This document shows positions 48,178-58,665 of a DNA stretch of 64,000 bases, piece after piece. Location: NCBI GenBank assembly GCA_046351215.1, contig JAXLYX010000007.1, positions 372,001 through 436,000 of the forward strand, in the 5' to 3' direction. Source of the stretch: JAXLYX01 sp046351215. Lineage in GTDB: Bacteria; Myxococcota_A; Polyangia; Polyangiales; Houyiibacteriaceae. Numbering within the stretch: the stretch's first letter is position 1; every line of letters begins with the position of its first letter. The notes under the pieces are model-generated. The model worked only from the letters and a program-made list of their open reading frames with translations, was not told where the DNA came from and made no database searches. Position numbers and translations under genes: made by a program.

Positions 48178-50232
48178 ATGAGAGTTCTCGTGACGAAGCA
48201 TCTCCGTGTCTTCCTCTTGCTCCTCGCGATGCCTGCCATCGTCGCTGAACAGGGCTGCAACTGTGACCCCAGCTACGGCGGCGGCGGCAACGACGCCGGT
48301 ATGGGGGGCTGCGTAGACCAGGGCGGCGCGATCTGCACGCCGCCCGGCGCGACGCAGGAGGTCTGCCTCCCGGACTCGCAGCCGTGCAATTCGAAGGGCA
48401 ACGGCTTCAGCTGTCCGGCCGGTTCGCTGGTCGCGAACGCCGCCTGTACGGACGTCGTCTGCGGCGACGAGAACAACAGCGCCTGCGTGCCGCCGCCTCC
48501 GATGAACCCCGGTCTCCGTGGTCAGTTCATCGACTCGGTGCTCACGACGGACGGCATCCTCCACTACAGCGCCTACGACATCGGCGCCGTGGTGGACAGC
48601 GTCGCGATCAACGACCTGATCGTCGGCCACTACAATCCGACGAGCTACAAGGCGTCGCTCGCGTCGATGGAGCCGGACGCGACGGATCCGAACCCGCTCG
48701 ATCCCACGAAGCGCAACCTGGTGCAGGACTGGACCATCGTCGACGGCCTCCCGTCCGCGGCGGAGTCCGCCCAGGCCTACGACCCGGCCGGCTGGCGCGG
48801 CGGTGACGTCGCCCCGGGTCCGGACGAGGGTGCGTACAGCTCGATCGCGGCGCTCGGCACCGACCTCTACGTCGCGTACGAGGAGCGCCCCTCGCTGAGC
48901 AACCCGACCGCGCATTCGCTCCGCATCGCGTACGGGACGCTCGGCCAGGACGGCAAGTACACCTGGAAGACCTCGACGGTCGACAGCACGGCCGGCGGCG
49001 CGCTCTACCCCTCGATCACGATCTTCAACGGCGTCCCGACGATCGCCTACGGCCTCCGCCAGGCCGCCCAGTACATGACCTCGGGCGGCGCGATGATGGG
49101 CACCCCGGGCGACCAGCCGACCGGCTGGGTCCGCGTGGCCACGGCGTCGGCGGCGACGCCCGACGCGACGAGCGGTGAGTTCACTTGGACCCTCACCGAC
49201 CTCGTCGACACGATCACGACGATCGGCTGCATCGACGGCGACGGCCTCTGCGGCGCGGGCGCGACCTGCGTGCAGGACGGCACCTCGGGCCGCGGCCGCT
49301 GCGGCGCGGTTCCGACGACCCCGACCTGCAAGAAGGCGGACGGCACGGACGGCTGCGACACCGGCACCTGCTGGCACGACAACCTCTTCAACGAGGACTT
49401 CTGCAGCGCCGTGAAGAAGTCGGGTGATCTCATCGACGCGACCGGCCTCTTCAACAACCTCGTGCCGCTGCCGAGCAACGGCGGCCTCGGCCTCGTCTAC
49501 TACGACCGCGGCATCGGCCGGATGGCGACCTCGGGCACGCTCCGCTGCAACACGAGCGCGAACTGCGCCGCGCAGAACGTCTGCGTGAACGCCATCGCCA
49601 ACGTGAACAACTCCGGCTACTGCATGATCCCGGGCGGCGACGTCTGGGGCATGCGTCTCACCGGCACGGATCCGACGACGTGGGGTGCCACGACCCGCAT
49701 CCTCGTCGACGGCTACGCCCGCAAGGCGACCGGCACGGACGACTACGACGCCGGCTACGGCGCCACGATGACGATCGACAGCGCGGGCGTCTGGCACGTG
49801 GCCTACGTCGACGGCATCTTCGAGCGCCTCCGCTACGCGCAGGTGCAGACGAACAACACCGTCAACAACCGCGAGACGGTCGACGACGGCTACGGCGGCG
49901 CGAACCGCCCGGCCTCGCGCCCCATCAACGGTCAGCATCGCCAGGTCGGCGAGGAGTCGTCGATCGTCGTCACCTCGACCGGCGAGGTCCGCATCCTCTA
50001 CGGCGATGCGACGGGTCTCGTCCCGGTCTTCGCCGTCCGCACGGCCCCGAACGCCTGGACCGTCTCCGAGCTCTCGGTGCGCACGAACAGCGGTCTCTTC
50101 ACGTCGCAGCTCCTCGATCCCACCGAGAACAGCTGGTGCGCGTGGATGGAGCGCACGCTCCCGGTCACTCCGATCGAAGAGGATCGCGGCGAGACGATCG
50201 TCTACTGCTCGGGCACGTCCTGCCCGCCATGA
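48178..50232 (+). CDS. Large Cys-rich lipoprotein, unknown
   Basis: A 684-residue protein: signal peptide about 1-21 and Cys in AEQGC, so probably a lipoprotein. The body is Gly/Thr/Asn/Asp-rich with many Cys pairs (for example 'GCIDGDGLCGAGATCVQDGTSGRGRC', about 355-385), suggesting disulphide-stabilised EGF-like or cell-surface folds, and repeated 'YVAYEERPSLSNPTAHSLRIAYG' beta-propeller-like strands. ATG 48178 is preferred over GTG 48190. No domain is recognised with certainty. It is flanked by a candidate promoter and terminator, so it is probably monocistronic. Confidence 0.65.
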   Translation: MRVLVTKHLRVFLLLLAMPAIVAEQGCNCDPSYGGGGNDAGMGGCVDQGGAICTPPGATQEVCLPDSQPCNSKGNGFSCPAGSLVANAACTDVVCGDENNSACVPPPPMNPGLRGQFIDSVLTTDGILHYSAYDIGAVVDSVAINDLIVGHYNPTSYKASLASMEPDATDPNPLDPTKRNLVQDWTIVDGLPSAAESAQAYDPAGWRGGDVAPGPDEGAYSSIAALGTDLYVAYEERPSLSNPTAHSLRIAYGTLGQDGKYTWKTSTVDSTAGGALYPSITIFNGVPTIAYGLRQAAQYMTSGGAMMGTPGDQPTGWVRVATASAATPDATSGEFTWTLTDLVDTITTIGCIDGDGLCGAGATCVQDGTSGRGRCGAVPTTPTCKKADGTDGCDTGTCWHDNLFNEDFCSAVKKSGDLIDATGLFNNLVPLPSNGGLGLVYYDRGIGRMATSGTLRCNTSANCAAQNVCVNAIANVNNSGYCMIPGGDVWGMRLTGTDPTTWGATTRILVDGYARKATGTDDYDAGYGATMTIDSAGVWHVAYVDGIFERLRYAQVQTNNTVNNRETVDDGYGGANRPASRPINGQHRQVGEESSIVVTSTGEVRILYGDATGLVPVFAVRTAPNAWTVSELSVRTNSGLFTSQLLDPTENSWCAWMERTLPVTPIEEDRGETIVYCSGTSCPP

Positions 50233-50284
50233 GCGCGAGCCCCTCGAGGGCTCGACCGTTCGGGGAAGCCGTCGACCTCCGGGT

Positions 50285-50319
50285 CGGCGGCTTTCGCCGT
50301 TCCAGGTGTCCGTTTTTTT
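50285..50319 (+). terminator. Possible intrinsic terminator
   Basis: CGGCG-GCTTT-CGCCG (50285-50299) followed 13 bases later by T7 (50313-50319). A 7-bp CGAGCCC/GGGCTCG stem (50236-50254) lies just after the lipoprotein stop. The gap between stem and T-run is longer than usual. Confidence 0.4.
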
Positions 50320-50397
50320 GACGGCGATGATCGTTTCGAGGCATCAGACGGTCGTGGGCCACGTCCGAAGTCGGCGCGGCACCGGGAGGATGCGGCG

Positions 50398-50634
50398 ATG
50401 GCGAAGAAGGATCTCGTGAACACGCTCCGGACGCTCCTGCGCGAGGTCATGAAGGCGCGCTTCGACGGCGGCGCCTACGGCAAGATGGCGCGCGCCCACG
50501 GCTACGCCGACGGGTACATGCGCGCCCTCCTCGACGCCGGTCTCGTCGACCAGCGCGAGCTCCTCCAGATCGTCGGCGCCGAGCGCCAGCGCTTCGTCGA
50601 CGAGGCGCCCGCGTTCGCCCACCACCCGGCCTGA
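50398..50634 (+). CDS. Small conserved-looking protein, unknown
   Basis: A 78-residue protein beginning MAKKDLVNTLRTLLREVMKARFDGG, with predicted helices through most of its length and no membrane segment. It starts at ATG 50398, nine bases after GGGAGGA. I do not recognise it. The Ala/Tyr/Arg-rich composition suggests a helical DNA- or protein-binding protein, but this is guesswork. A terminator hairpin follows at 50701-50728. Confidence 0.6.
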   Translation: MAKKDLVNTLRTLLREVMKARFDGGAYGKMARAHGYADGYMRALLDAGLVDQRELLQIVGAERQRFVDEAPAFAHHPA

Positions 50635-50700
50635 GCCCTCGGTGTTCCCGAGCGGAGGGCGAACCGCTCGCGATCGAGGGCCATCGCCGAAGACGAAGAA

Positions 50701-50728
50701 ACCCCCGGAGCGCATGGCTCGCGGGGGT
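50701..50728. terminator. Bidirectional terminator hairpin
   Basis: ACCCCCG-GAGC-GCATG-GCTC-g-CGGGGGT forms an 11-bp stem with one bulge. It lies between the small plus-strand gene and the minus-strand tRNA-Leu, and a T-rich tract follows on the plus strand. Confidence 0.6.
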
Positions 50729-50752
50729 CGTTCGTTTCAGGGAGCTCGAGGG

Positions 50753-50827
50753 TGCCGGGGGCGGGACTCGAACCCGCAAGCGACGGCGATTTTAAATCGC
50801 CCGCGTATGCCATTCCGCCACCCCGGC
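50753..50827 (-). tRNA. tRNA-Leu (anticodon UAA), short variable loop
   Basis: On the minus strand, the acceptor stem GCCGGGG/CCCCGGC, a 3-bp D stem GCG/CGC, anticodon stem GGCGA/TCGCC with loop TTTAAAA (anticodon TAA), and T-arm GCGGG-TTCGAGT-CCCGC form a complete cloverleaf of 75 nt. CCA is not fully encoded. Most tRNA-Leu genes have a long type II variable arm, but here only GTCGCTT (7 nt) separates the anticodon and T stems. The gene lies 33 bp downstream of panD on the same strand. Confidence 0.88.
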
Positions 50828-50860
50828 TCGGCGCCGAGCGTAGCAGGAACGGCGCACGCT

Positions 50861-51274
50861 TCAGTTGGGGCCGACCATCTCGTCGATGTGACGAGGCATC
50901 ATCGGACCCGGACGCTCCTTGTCGAGCCCGACGATGTTGTTGTGGCGGTCGACGAACACGACCTTCGGCTGGTGCGCGCGCGCCTCTTCGTCCGTCATGT
51001 CGCCGAAGGTGGCGATGATCGCGAGGTCGCCGGGCTTCACGTGGTGGGCGGCGGCGCCGTTCACGCAGATCACCTTCGAGCCGCGCGGTCCGCGCAGGGC
51101 GTAGGTGGCGAGGCGGGTGCCACGGGTCACGTTCCAGATGTGGACTTCCTCGTGCTCGAGGATCCCGGCCGCCTCGAGGAGGTCCTCGTCGATGGTGACA
51201 CTGCCCTCGTAGTCCAGATCGGCATGCGTCACCGTGACCCGGTGCAACTTCCCGAGAAACATGCGTCGGCGCAT
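50861..51274 (-). CDS. panD: Aspartate 1-decarboxylase proenzyme
   Basis: A 137-residue pyruvoyl enzyme that makes beta-alanine for pantothenate and coenzyme A. The self-processing site Gly24-Ser25 lies in YEGSVTID, and 'GKLHRVTVTHADLDYEGSVTID' plus 'NVTRGTRLATYALRG' are diagnostic. ATG 51274 is chosen because the family begins MxRxMxxxKxHR and AGAGG lies upstream; an in-frame ATG 51262 would remove the conserved N-terminus. tRNA-Leu follows on the same strand, so the two may be co-transcribed. Confidence 0.96.
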   Translation of the reverse strand: MRRRMFLGKLHRVTVTHADLDYEGSVTIDEDLLEAAGILEHEEVHIWNVTRGTRLATYALRGPRGSKVICVNGAAAHHVKPGDLAIIATFGDMTDEEARAHQPKVVFVDRHNNIVGLDKERPGPMMPRHIDEMVGPN

Positions 51275-51346
51275 CTCTGTACCTCTTGATCCGTGGCGTC
51301 CCGAGAGCGGGTACACCCGTATGGCCCTTACCTTAGCGGGCGGATC

Positions 51347-52426
51347 TCACCCTCGCAAGGATCGCCGATAACAAGGTCGGCGGGGATTCTCGGCGAACAC
51401 CGAGAATTCCATGCGATTCGCGTGGAGATGGGCTGCTCGGACGTTCTCGAGGCCCATCGATCCGACGCGTTCCGCGAGCATTTCCGCCTTTTGGGCCATC
51501 GGCCAGCCGTTGAGCTTGAGGGTGAAGAAGACCCCTCGCAGCGTCGGCCGGAGCATCGCGACGAGGCGCTGCGCCTGGCGGAGCGAGACCTGCGGCGCGA
51601 TGTTCGCGTCGAGCAGCAGCCAATCGACGCTCTTCGGGAGCGCCTCTCGCGGCACCTGGGCGACGGGAACGTCGAGATGGCGGAAGCGCGGGGGCTCGAG
51701 CTCTCCGTAGGCAAGGACGTTCGGGGCCATGGCGCCCGGATCGATGCCGATCACCGAGAGCCCGCGCTCGAGCAGCGCATAGGTCACGCCGCCCGGGGAC
51801 GAGCCGATCTCCACCGCCACGTCCCCCTCGCGCACGTCGAAGCCCGTCCACGCGAGCGCCTCGGCGGCCTTGAGATAGGCCCGAGACGGGGCCTCGGGCG
51901 GGAGCACGACCGGAAGGCGTCCGCCCGCGCAGGCGGGGTGGAAGCGGTCGTGCACGTGGTAACCGAGGAGGGGGCGATCCCCCTCGCCGACGACGACGTC
52001 GAGCACGGTCTCGCCGAGCTCGGGGAGCGTGCGCTCGTGGAAGAGCTCGGGGGCGCGCTCGCGGAGCCGCGCCTCGAGCGCCCGGGCCTCGGCTCCGAAC
52101 GGATACTCGGGCGGCTCGTCGTCCGGCGCGTGGCGGTCGCGCTCGGCGACGTGCAGCACGACCCGGCCGCTCCCGACGAGCTCGCGGATGCGCGCGAGCA
52201 GCGTGTCCTCGTCGGGCTGCCCGCCGACCGAGAAGCCGTGGGCGCGCTGGAAGACGGCCCTCAGGCGGAAGTCGGGCGGAAGCGGCGCGTCCGCCTTCCA
52301 CGTGATGAGCCCGGGTCGCATGAACGCGGGCCGGAGCTCCGGATGGCGGGCCTTGACCTCGTCCTTCAGGACCTTCTCGAGCCCCACCTGGCAGAGGGCA
52401 TAGACGTAGGGGCTCGGGGGGAACAC
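51347..52426 (-). CDS. RlmM-like rRNA 2'-O-methyltransferase
   Basis: A 359-residue SAM-dependent methyltransferase. The N-terminal region (about 1-110) is THUMP-like, followed by a Rossmann-fold domain with the SAM motif EIGSSPGGVTY (about 205-215), the catalytic-type 'DVPVAQVPREALPKSVDWLLLDANIAP' and 'FFTLKLNGWP'. E. coli RlmM methylates C2498 of 23S rRNA and has this layout; the match is by architecture. The start is GTG 52426. Other FtsJ-type enzymes are possible. Confidence 0.82.
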   Translation of the reverse strand: MFPPSPYVYALCQVGLEKVLKDEVKARHPELRPAFMRPGLITWKADAPLPPDFRLRAVFQRAHGFSVGGQPDEDTLLARIRELVGSGRVVLHVAERDRHAPDDEPPEYPFGAEARALEARLRERAPELFHERTLPELGETVLDVVVGEGDRPLLGYHVHDRFHPACAGGRLPVVLPPEAPSRAYLKAAEALAWTGFDVREGDVAVEIGSSPGGVTYALLERGLSVIGIDPGAMAPNVLAYGELEPPRFRHLDVPVAQVPREALPKSVDWLLLDANIAPQVSLRQAQRLVAMLRPTLRGVFFTLKLNGWPMAQKAEMLAERVGSMGLENVRAAHLHANRMEFSVFAENPRRPCYRRSLRG

Positions 52427-52455
52427 GGGGGCCTCGGGAGCGCGGCGGGGAACGC

Positions 52456-52995
52456 TCAGGGCACGGCCGGCGCGGACCCGCGGAGCATGAAGTAGATCAC
52501 CACGCCGGTCACGGAGACGTAGAGCCAGATCGGCATCGCGAAGCGAGCCACCTTGCGGTGGGTCTCGAAGCGCTCGCGGAACGCCAGGTAGAAGCAGGTC
52601 AGCGCGAGCGGGACGACGGACATCGAGAGGATCACGTGCGTCGCGAGGATGAAGAGGTAGACGGCGCGGATCGGTCCCTCCCCCGCGAAGCGCGTGTCGC
52701 CGTGCACCGCATGGTAGGCGACGTAGCCGAGCAGGAAGAGCGTCGAGGCGAGGAAGGCCCCCACGACGAGGCGCTTGTGCACGTCCCTCCGGCCCCGGCG
52801 GATCGCGGCCCAGGCCGAGGCGAGGAGGACGGCGGAGCTCGCGTTCAGCGCCGCGTTGACCCCCGGCATGAAGCGCAGGTCGATCGAGCCGGGCGTGGCC
52901 TCGTGGATCTCGAGCAGCCAGAAGAGGAAGCCGATGGCGACGAGGGAGACGATCCCCGTGGCCGTGAAGAAGAGGCGATCGGCGCGGCTCTGCAT
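52456..52995 (-). CDS. DUF420-like inner-membrane protein
   Basis: A 179-residue protein with five hydrophobic helices (about 10-30, 45-65, 80-100, 115-140, 150-172). 'MPGVNAALNASSAVLLASAWAAIRRGRRDVHKRLVVGAFLAS' and 'TFYLAFRERFETHRKVARFAMPIWLYVSVTGVVIYFML' match the DUF420/YozB pattern with conserved His residues. These proteins are often found near respiratory oxidase genes; none is adjacent here. ATG 52995 is chosen. Confidence 0.82.
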   Translation of the reverse strand: MQSRADRLFFTATGIVSLVAIGFLFWLLEIHEATPGSIDLRFMPGVNAALNASSAVLLASAWAAIRRGRRDVHKRLVVGAFLASTLFLLGYVAYHAVHGDTRFAGEGPIRAVYLFILATHVILSMSVVPLALTCFYLAFRERFETHRKVARFAMPIWLYVSVTGVVIYFMLRGSAPAVP

Positions 52996-53101
52996 GGCGC
53001 GCTCTCTAGAGCGTGACCTGGGCCGCGACAAGCCGACGCCCCCCCGGGGGGCCGTCACGAAGTTGGTCCGGCGAGCCATCTCGGGCAGAATTGGGTCCGA
53101 C

Positions 53102-54211
53102 ATGGGTGAGGACGAGTTCCTGCAGCGGTGCGGCCGCTTCCTCTTGCTCGAGCGGGTGGCCGCCGGCGGGATGGGCGAGATCTTCCGTGGGAAGGCCGCG
53201 GGCACGGGCGGGCGCATCGTCGCGATCAAGCGCCTCCTGCCGCAGGCGAAGGACGATCCGGTCTTCGTCGGGATGTTCATCGACGAAGCGCGCGTCGCCC
53301 AGGCCCTGAACCACCCGAACATCGCCCGTCTCTACGAGTTCGGCGACGACCAGGGCTCGTACTTCCTGGCGATGGAGTGGGTCGACGGTGCGTCTCTCTA
53401 CGAGGTGCTCGAGGGCCTGAAGCAGGAAGGCGATGCGATGCCGGTCGATCAGGCGTCGCGCATCTTCGCGGTCATCGCCGGCGCCCTCGACTACGTCCAT
53501 TCCCGCGTGACGGCCGAGGGCGAGCCCCTCCACCTCGTGCATCGCGACGTGAGCCCGTCGAACGTGATGATCACGCTCGACGGTCAGCCGAAGCTCCTCG
53601 ATTTCGGCCTCGCGAAGGCGAGGATCCAGCTCCAGAAGACGCAGCCCGGATTCGTGAAGGGCAAGTTCGGCTACCTCGCGCCGGAGCAGCTCGAGGGCCA
53701 GGTGGACCATCGCACGGACCTCTTCGCGCTCGGCCTCTGCTTCTTCGAGACGCTGACCGGGCAGAAGCTCTTCGATCGACCGAGCCCGGCCGACACCGTG
53801 AAGGCGATTCGTGACTACCGCGAAGCCCCCTCCGCGCACGCGGTCCGCAGCGACGTCCCCGAGGCCCTCGACGAGGTCTTCAAGAAGATGCTCGCGCGCA
53901 AGCCCGACGAGCGGTACCAGTCGGGCGCCGAGCTGCGCAAGGCGATCGAGAGCGCCCTGCCCGCCCTCACACGCACGGCGGCCGACCTCGACGCCGCCAA
54001 CGGCTCGCTCGTGGGCCGGCTCTACCCGGAGCGCATGCTCGAGCGATCCGCCAGCGGCAAGAAGCGCCGCAAGAGCTCCGCCGCGCAGGAAGAGGCGCCG
54101 CCGCTCACGCCCGTCGAGAAGCAGTGGAGGCTCGCCCTCTGGATCGGGACCGGCGTCCTGCTGCTGCTCCTGCTCGTGATCCTGAGCTCGGGTCGGAGCT
54201 GCGGCGACTGA
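53102..54211 (+). CDS. Membrane-anchored Ser/Thr protein kinase
   Basis: A 369-residue eukaryotic-like kinase. The glycine loop is AAGGMGEIF near 20-28, Lys43 in VAIKRL, Glu in DEARVA (about 62), the catalytic loop HRDVSPSN (147-154) and DFGLAK (167-172). 'GKFGYLAPEQ' follows. A juxtamembrane basic linker leads to one helix (about 348-364), with the last few residues outside. The variant HRDVSPSN instead of HRDLKPEN is typical of myxobacterial kinases. ATG 53102 is chosen; a longer upstream frame has no support. Confidence 0.94.
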   Translation: MGEDEFLQRCGRFLLLERVAAGGMGEIFRGKAAGTGGRIVAIKRLLPQAKDDPVFVGMFIDEARVAQALNHPNIARLYEFGDDQGSYFLAMEWVDGASLYEVLEGLKQEGDAMPVDQASRIFAVIAGALDYVHSRVTAEGEPLHLVHRDVSPSNVMITLDGQPKLLDFGLAKARIQLQKTQPGFVKGKFGYLAPEQLEGQVDHRTDLFALGLCFFETLTGQKLFDRPSPADTVKAIRDYREAPSAHAVRSDVPEALDEVFKKMLARKPDERYQSGAELRKAIESALPALTRTAADLDAANGSLVGRLYPERMLERSASGKKRRKSSAAQEEAPPLTPVEKQWRLALWIGTGVLLLLLLVILSSGRSCGD

Positions 54212-54216
54212 GCCGC

Positions 54217-54235
54217 GGGCCGGTCGGCCCGGCCC
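54217..54235. terminator. Terminator hairpin in a 24-bp convergent gap
   Basis: GGGCCGG (54217-54223) and CCGGCCC (54229-54235) form a 7-bp stem with loop TCGGC, filling the gap between the kinase stop and the BCCP stop. Both transcripts would read it. Confidence 0.5.
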
Positions 54236-54816
54236 TCAGTCGGCCGCCTCGAGCGCGTAGAGCGGCTGGCCGGCCGTGATGTCCTCGCCGTCGGCCACGA
54301 GGGCCGCCGAGATGCGCGCGCGCGCCGGAAGACCCTCGCCCGCGTATGCGACCCGATTGAACGTCTTCATGACCTCGACGAGGCAGACCGCTTGTCCGAG
54401 CTGCACCACGTCGCCGACGGAGACGAGGGGCGGCTTCTGGGGCGACGGGCGCGCGTAGAAGCGCCCGCTCATCGGGGACGCGAAGACGAGCCCCGCCGCC
54501 GACCCACCGGCGACGACGGTCGTGGCGGCCCCGGCGCCGGCCGAGGCCGAGGGATCGACGAGGAGGATCGGCGTCCCGAACCCGACCGCGGCCTTCGCGA
54601 CGGGAGGCAGGAGGCGCTTCACCACGCGGCCGGCGACGCCGGCCGGCAGCACGAGACGCCGGACCGAGCCGAGGGACTCGAGCGCGGCGAACGAGGCTCC
54701 TCCGCCGACGACGGAGCCGACCGGGGGGAGCTCGCGGACGAAGCCCACGCCAGGAGCACGGACCTCGACGAGGCCGTCCTCGAGCGTGGCGGTGCGGACG
54801 GTCTGCTCGCGCGGGT

Positions 54817-54820
<4 letters not shown>
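54236..54820 (-). CDS. Biotin carboxyl carrier protein with degenerate first domain
   Basis: A 194-residue carrier. The C-terminal biotinyl domain (about 110-194) has Lys152 in EVMKTFN, the biotin site. The N-terminal half (about 18-90) aligns without gaps to it over the core: VGSVV...LESLGS versus VGDVV...VEVMKT, placing Gly51 where the biotinylated Lys would be. It therefore looks like a duplicated biotinyl domain whose first copy cannot be biotinylated. ATG 54820 overlaps the carboxyltransferase stop by 4 bp. It should carry CO2 for the carboxylase encoded upstream. Confidence 0.88.
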
Positions 54821-56544
<1,724 letters not shown>

Positions 56545-56547
56545 GGC

Positions 56548-57930
56548 TCAGTGCTCTCCCTTCGGGGCCGTGGTGAAGCCCGGGATGAACGAGGTGTCGT
56601 ACGCGTTCGAGCGGAACTCCGACGAACGCAGGATCTTCACGTGCATGGACGCCGTCGTGGGCACGCCCTCGCAGACCAGGCGCTCGAGCACGGAGGCGAG
56701 CGCGTCGCAGGCGAGCTCGCGCGTCGGACCGTGCGCGAGGACCTTGCAGAGGAGGCTGTCGTAGAACGGCGGGACCTCGTAGCCATCCTCCACGTGCGTG
56801 TCGACGCGGACACGACAGCCCTCGGGCACGCCGTCCGTCGGCACGTGCCAACGAGCGATTCGCCCCGGCGCCGGACGGAAGCCCTGGTCGGGATCCTCGG
56901 CGTTGATGCGGCACTCGATCGCGTGGCCCTCGAGCTTCACGTCCTCCTGGGCGATCGAGAGGCGATGCCCCGCGGCGACGCGGATCTGCTCGGCCACGAG
57001 GTCGAGGCCCGTCCGCATCTCGGTCACGCAGTGCTCGACCTGGAGGCGGGTGTTCATCTCCATGAACCGGAGGGTTCCGTCCGCATCGAGGAGGAACTCC
57101 ATCGTGCCGGCGCCGACGTAGCCGATGTTGCGCGCGGCCCGCACGGCCGCGTCGAAGGTCCGGGCACGCTCCTCGGCCGAGAGCGCGAGCGCGGGGCTCT
57201 CCTCGACGAGCTTCTGGTGGTTCCGCTGGACCGTGCAGTCGCGCTCGCCGAGGTGCACCACGTTGCCGTAGCGGTCGGCGAGCATCTGGATCTCGATGTG
57301 GCGCCCGCGCTCGACGAGCTTCTCCATGTACACTCGGGGATCGCCGAAGCAGGAGAGAGCCTCGGCGCTCGCCTCCTCGAACGCCGACGTGACCCGGCCG
57401 GCCTCGCGCACGATGCGCATGCCGCGCCCGCCTCCGCCGCTCTCCGCCTTGAGCAGCACGGGGTAGCCGGTCGCCGTCGCGATCTCCTCGGCCTGCGCCG
57501 CGCTCTCGAGGATGCCGTCGCTTCCCGGGATGAGCCGGAGGCCCGCGATCGCCATCGCGCGCTTCGCGGGGCTCTTCTTGCCCATGAGCGCCATCGCGTG
57601 CGCGGGTGGTCCGATGAACGTGACGCCGTGGCTCTCGCAGAGGCTCGCGAAGACGGGATCCTCCGAGAGGAAGCCCCACCCCGGATGCAGCGCGGTGCAG
57701 CGCGTCTGCACGGCCGCCTGCACGACCTTCACTCGGTCGAGGTAGCTCTCGGCGGCGCGCGAGGGTCCGAGCACGACGTGCTCGCGGCCCCGGAGGTAGG
57801 GAGCGGTGCGATCGGCCTCCGAGACGCCGAAGACGGGGACGATCCCGAGGGCATCACACGTCCGGGCGACCCGGACCGCGACCTCGCCTCGGTTGGCGAT
57901 GAAGAGACGGTGGAAGAGGCGGGAGGACAC
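56548..57930 (-). CDS. accC: Biotin carboxylase subunit
   Basis: A 460-residue ATP-grasp enzyme that carboxylates biotin. 'RLFIANRGEVAVRVARTCDALGI' begins the protein; 'HPGWGFLSED', the Gly-rich ATP loop 'KAESGGGGRGMRIV' near 160-175, and 'FMEMNTRLQVEHCVTEM' near 280-297 are diagnostic. It is the first gene of a three-gene minus-strand operon with the carboxyltransferase and BCCP, so all parts of an acyl-CoA carboxylase are encoded together. The start is GTG 57930. Confidence 0.92.
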   Translation of the reverse strand: MSSRLFHRLFIANRGEVAVRVARTCDALGIVPVFGVSEADRTAPYLRGREHVVLGPSRAAESYLDRVKVVQAAVQTRCTALHPGWGFLSEDPVFASLCESHGVTFIGPPAHAMALMGKKSPAKRAMAIAGLRLIPGSDGILESAAQAEEIATATGYPVLLKAESGGGGRGMRIVREAGRVTSAFEEASAEALSCFGDPRVYMEKLVERGRHIEIQMLADRYGNVVHLGERDCTVQRNHQKLVEESPALALSAEERARTFDAAVRAARNIGYVGAGTMEFLLDADGTLRFMEMNTRLQVEHCVTEMRTGLDLVAEQIRVAAGHRLSIAQEDVKLEGHAIECRINAEDPDQGFRPAPGRIARWHVPTDGVPEGCRVRVDTHVEDGYEVPPFYDSLLCKVLAHGPTRELACDALASVLERLVCEGVPTTASMHVKILRSSEFRSNAYDTSFIPGFTTAPKGEH

Positions 57931-58088
57931 GGTGTCGGGAACCTACCACAGCTGACGGGAACGAACGGACGACGTCACGAGACCGACGAGCGTCCTAGTG
58001 CCGAATCGCCGCGGGGAAAAGCGGATCGAGCGCTACGAGGCCTCGTTTCACCCGGATGGGTGGCTCGCGGACGTGGTATCTCCTCCGC

Positions 58089-58652
58089 ATGCGGAAGCTA
58101 CGGAGGATCGCGGTCTACTGCGGCTCGAGCGATGCGGTCGAGCCGAAGTACAAGGACCTCGCCCGAGGGTTCGGTCGTCTGCTCGCCGCGCGCGGCCACG
58201 AGCTCGTCTACGGGGGCGGGCGCACGGGTCTCATGGGCGCGGTCGCCGACGGGGCGCTCGAGGGCGGCGGACGCGTCACCGGCGTGATCCCGACCCGCAT
58301 CCGCGATCACGAGGTCGCGCACCTCGGCCTCTCGGAGCTCGTGATCGTCGACGGCATGCACGCGCGAAAGCAGATCATGTGCGGGCTCTCGGACGCGTTC
58401 GTCGCCCTCCCCGGCGGCTACGGCACGCTCGACGAGCTCTTCGAGGCCGTGACGTGGACGCAGCTCGGCTACCACGACAAGCCCTGCGCGCTGCTCGATC
58501 CGTTCGGCTACTTCGACGGCCTCGTGCAGTTCCTCGACCACGCGCTCTCGGAGGGCTTCCTCCGCCGCACGACGCGCTCGATCCTCCTGCACGAGCGGGA
58601 GCCGGAGACGCTGCTCGAGCGCCTCGCGTCCGTGCCTCCGCGCTCGCCCTGA
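58089..58652 (+). CDS. LOG-family protein (cytokinin-riboside phosphoribohydrolase-like)
   Basis: A 187-residue Rossmann-fold protein of the lysine decarboxylase-like LOG family. The signature PGGYGTLDE (108-116) and 'YGGGRTGLMGAVADGAL' (about 41-57) are clear, with 'HARK' near 91-94. LOG proteins release cytokinin or other bases from nucleotide monophosphates. ATG 58089 is chosen over the in-frame ATG at 58056. It is divergent from the carboxylase operon. Confidence 0.92.
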   Translation: MRKLRRIAVYCGSSDAVEPKYKDLARGFGRLLAARGHELVYGGGRTGLMGAVADGALEGGGRVTGVIPTRIRDHEVAHLGLSELVIVDGMHARKQIMCGLSDAFVALPGGYGTLDELFEAVTWTQLGYHDKPCALLDPFGYFDGLVQFLDHALSEGFLRRTTRSILLHEREPETLLERLASVPPRSP

Positions 58653-58665
58653 GGCGCGCGACGGC

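Noticed and set aside
50753..50827. tRNA pseudogene
   Set aside because: All stems pair perfectly and the anticodon loop is intact, so a working gene is more likely than decay, though the short variable loop is odd.
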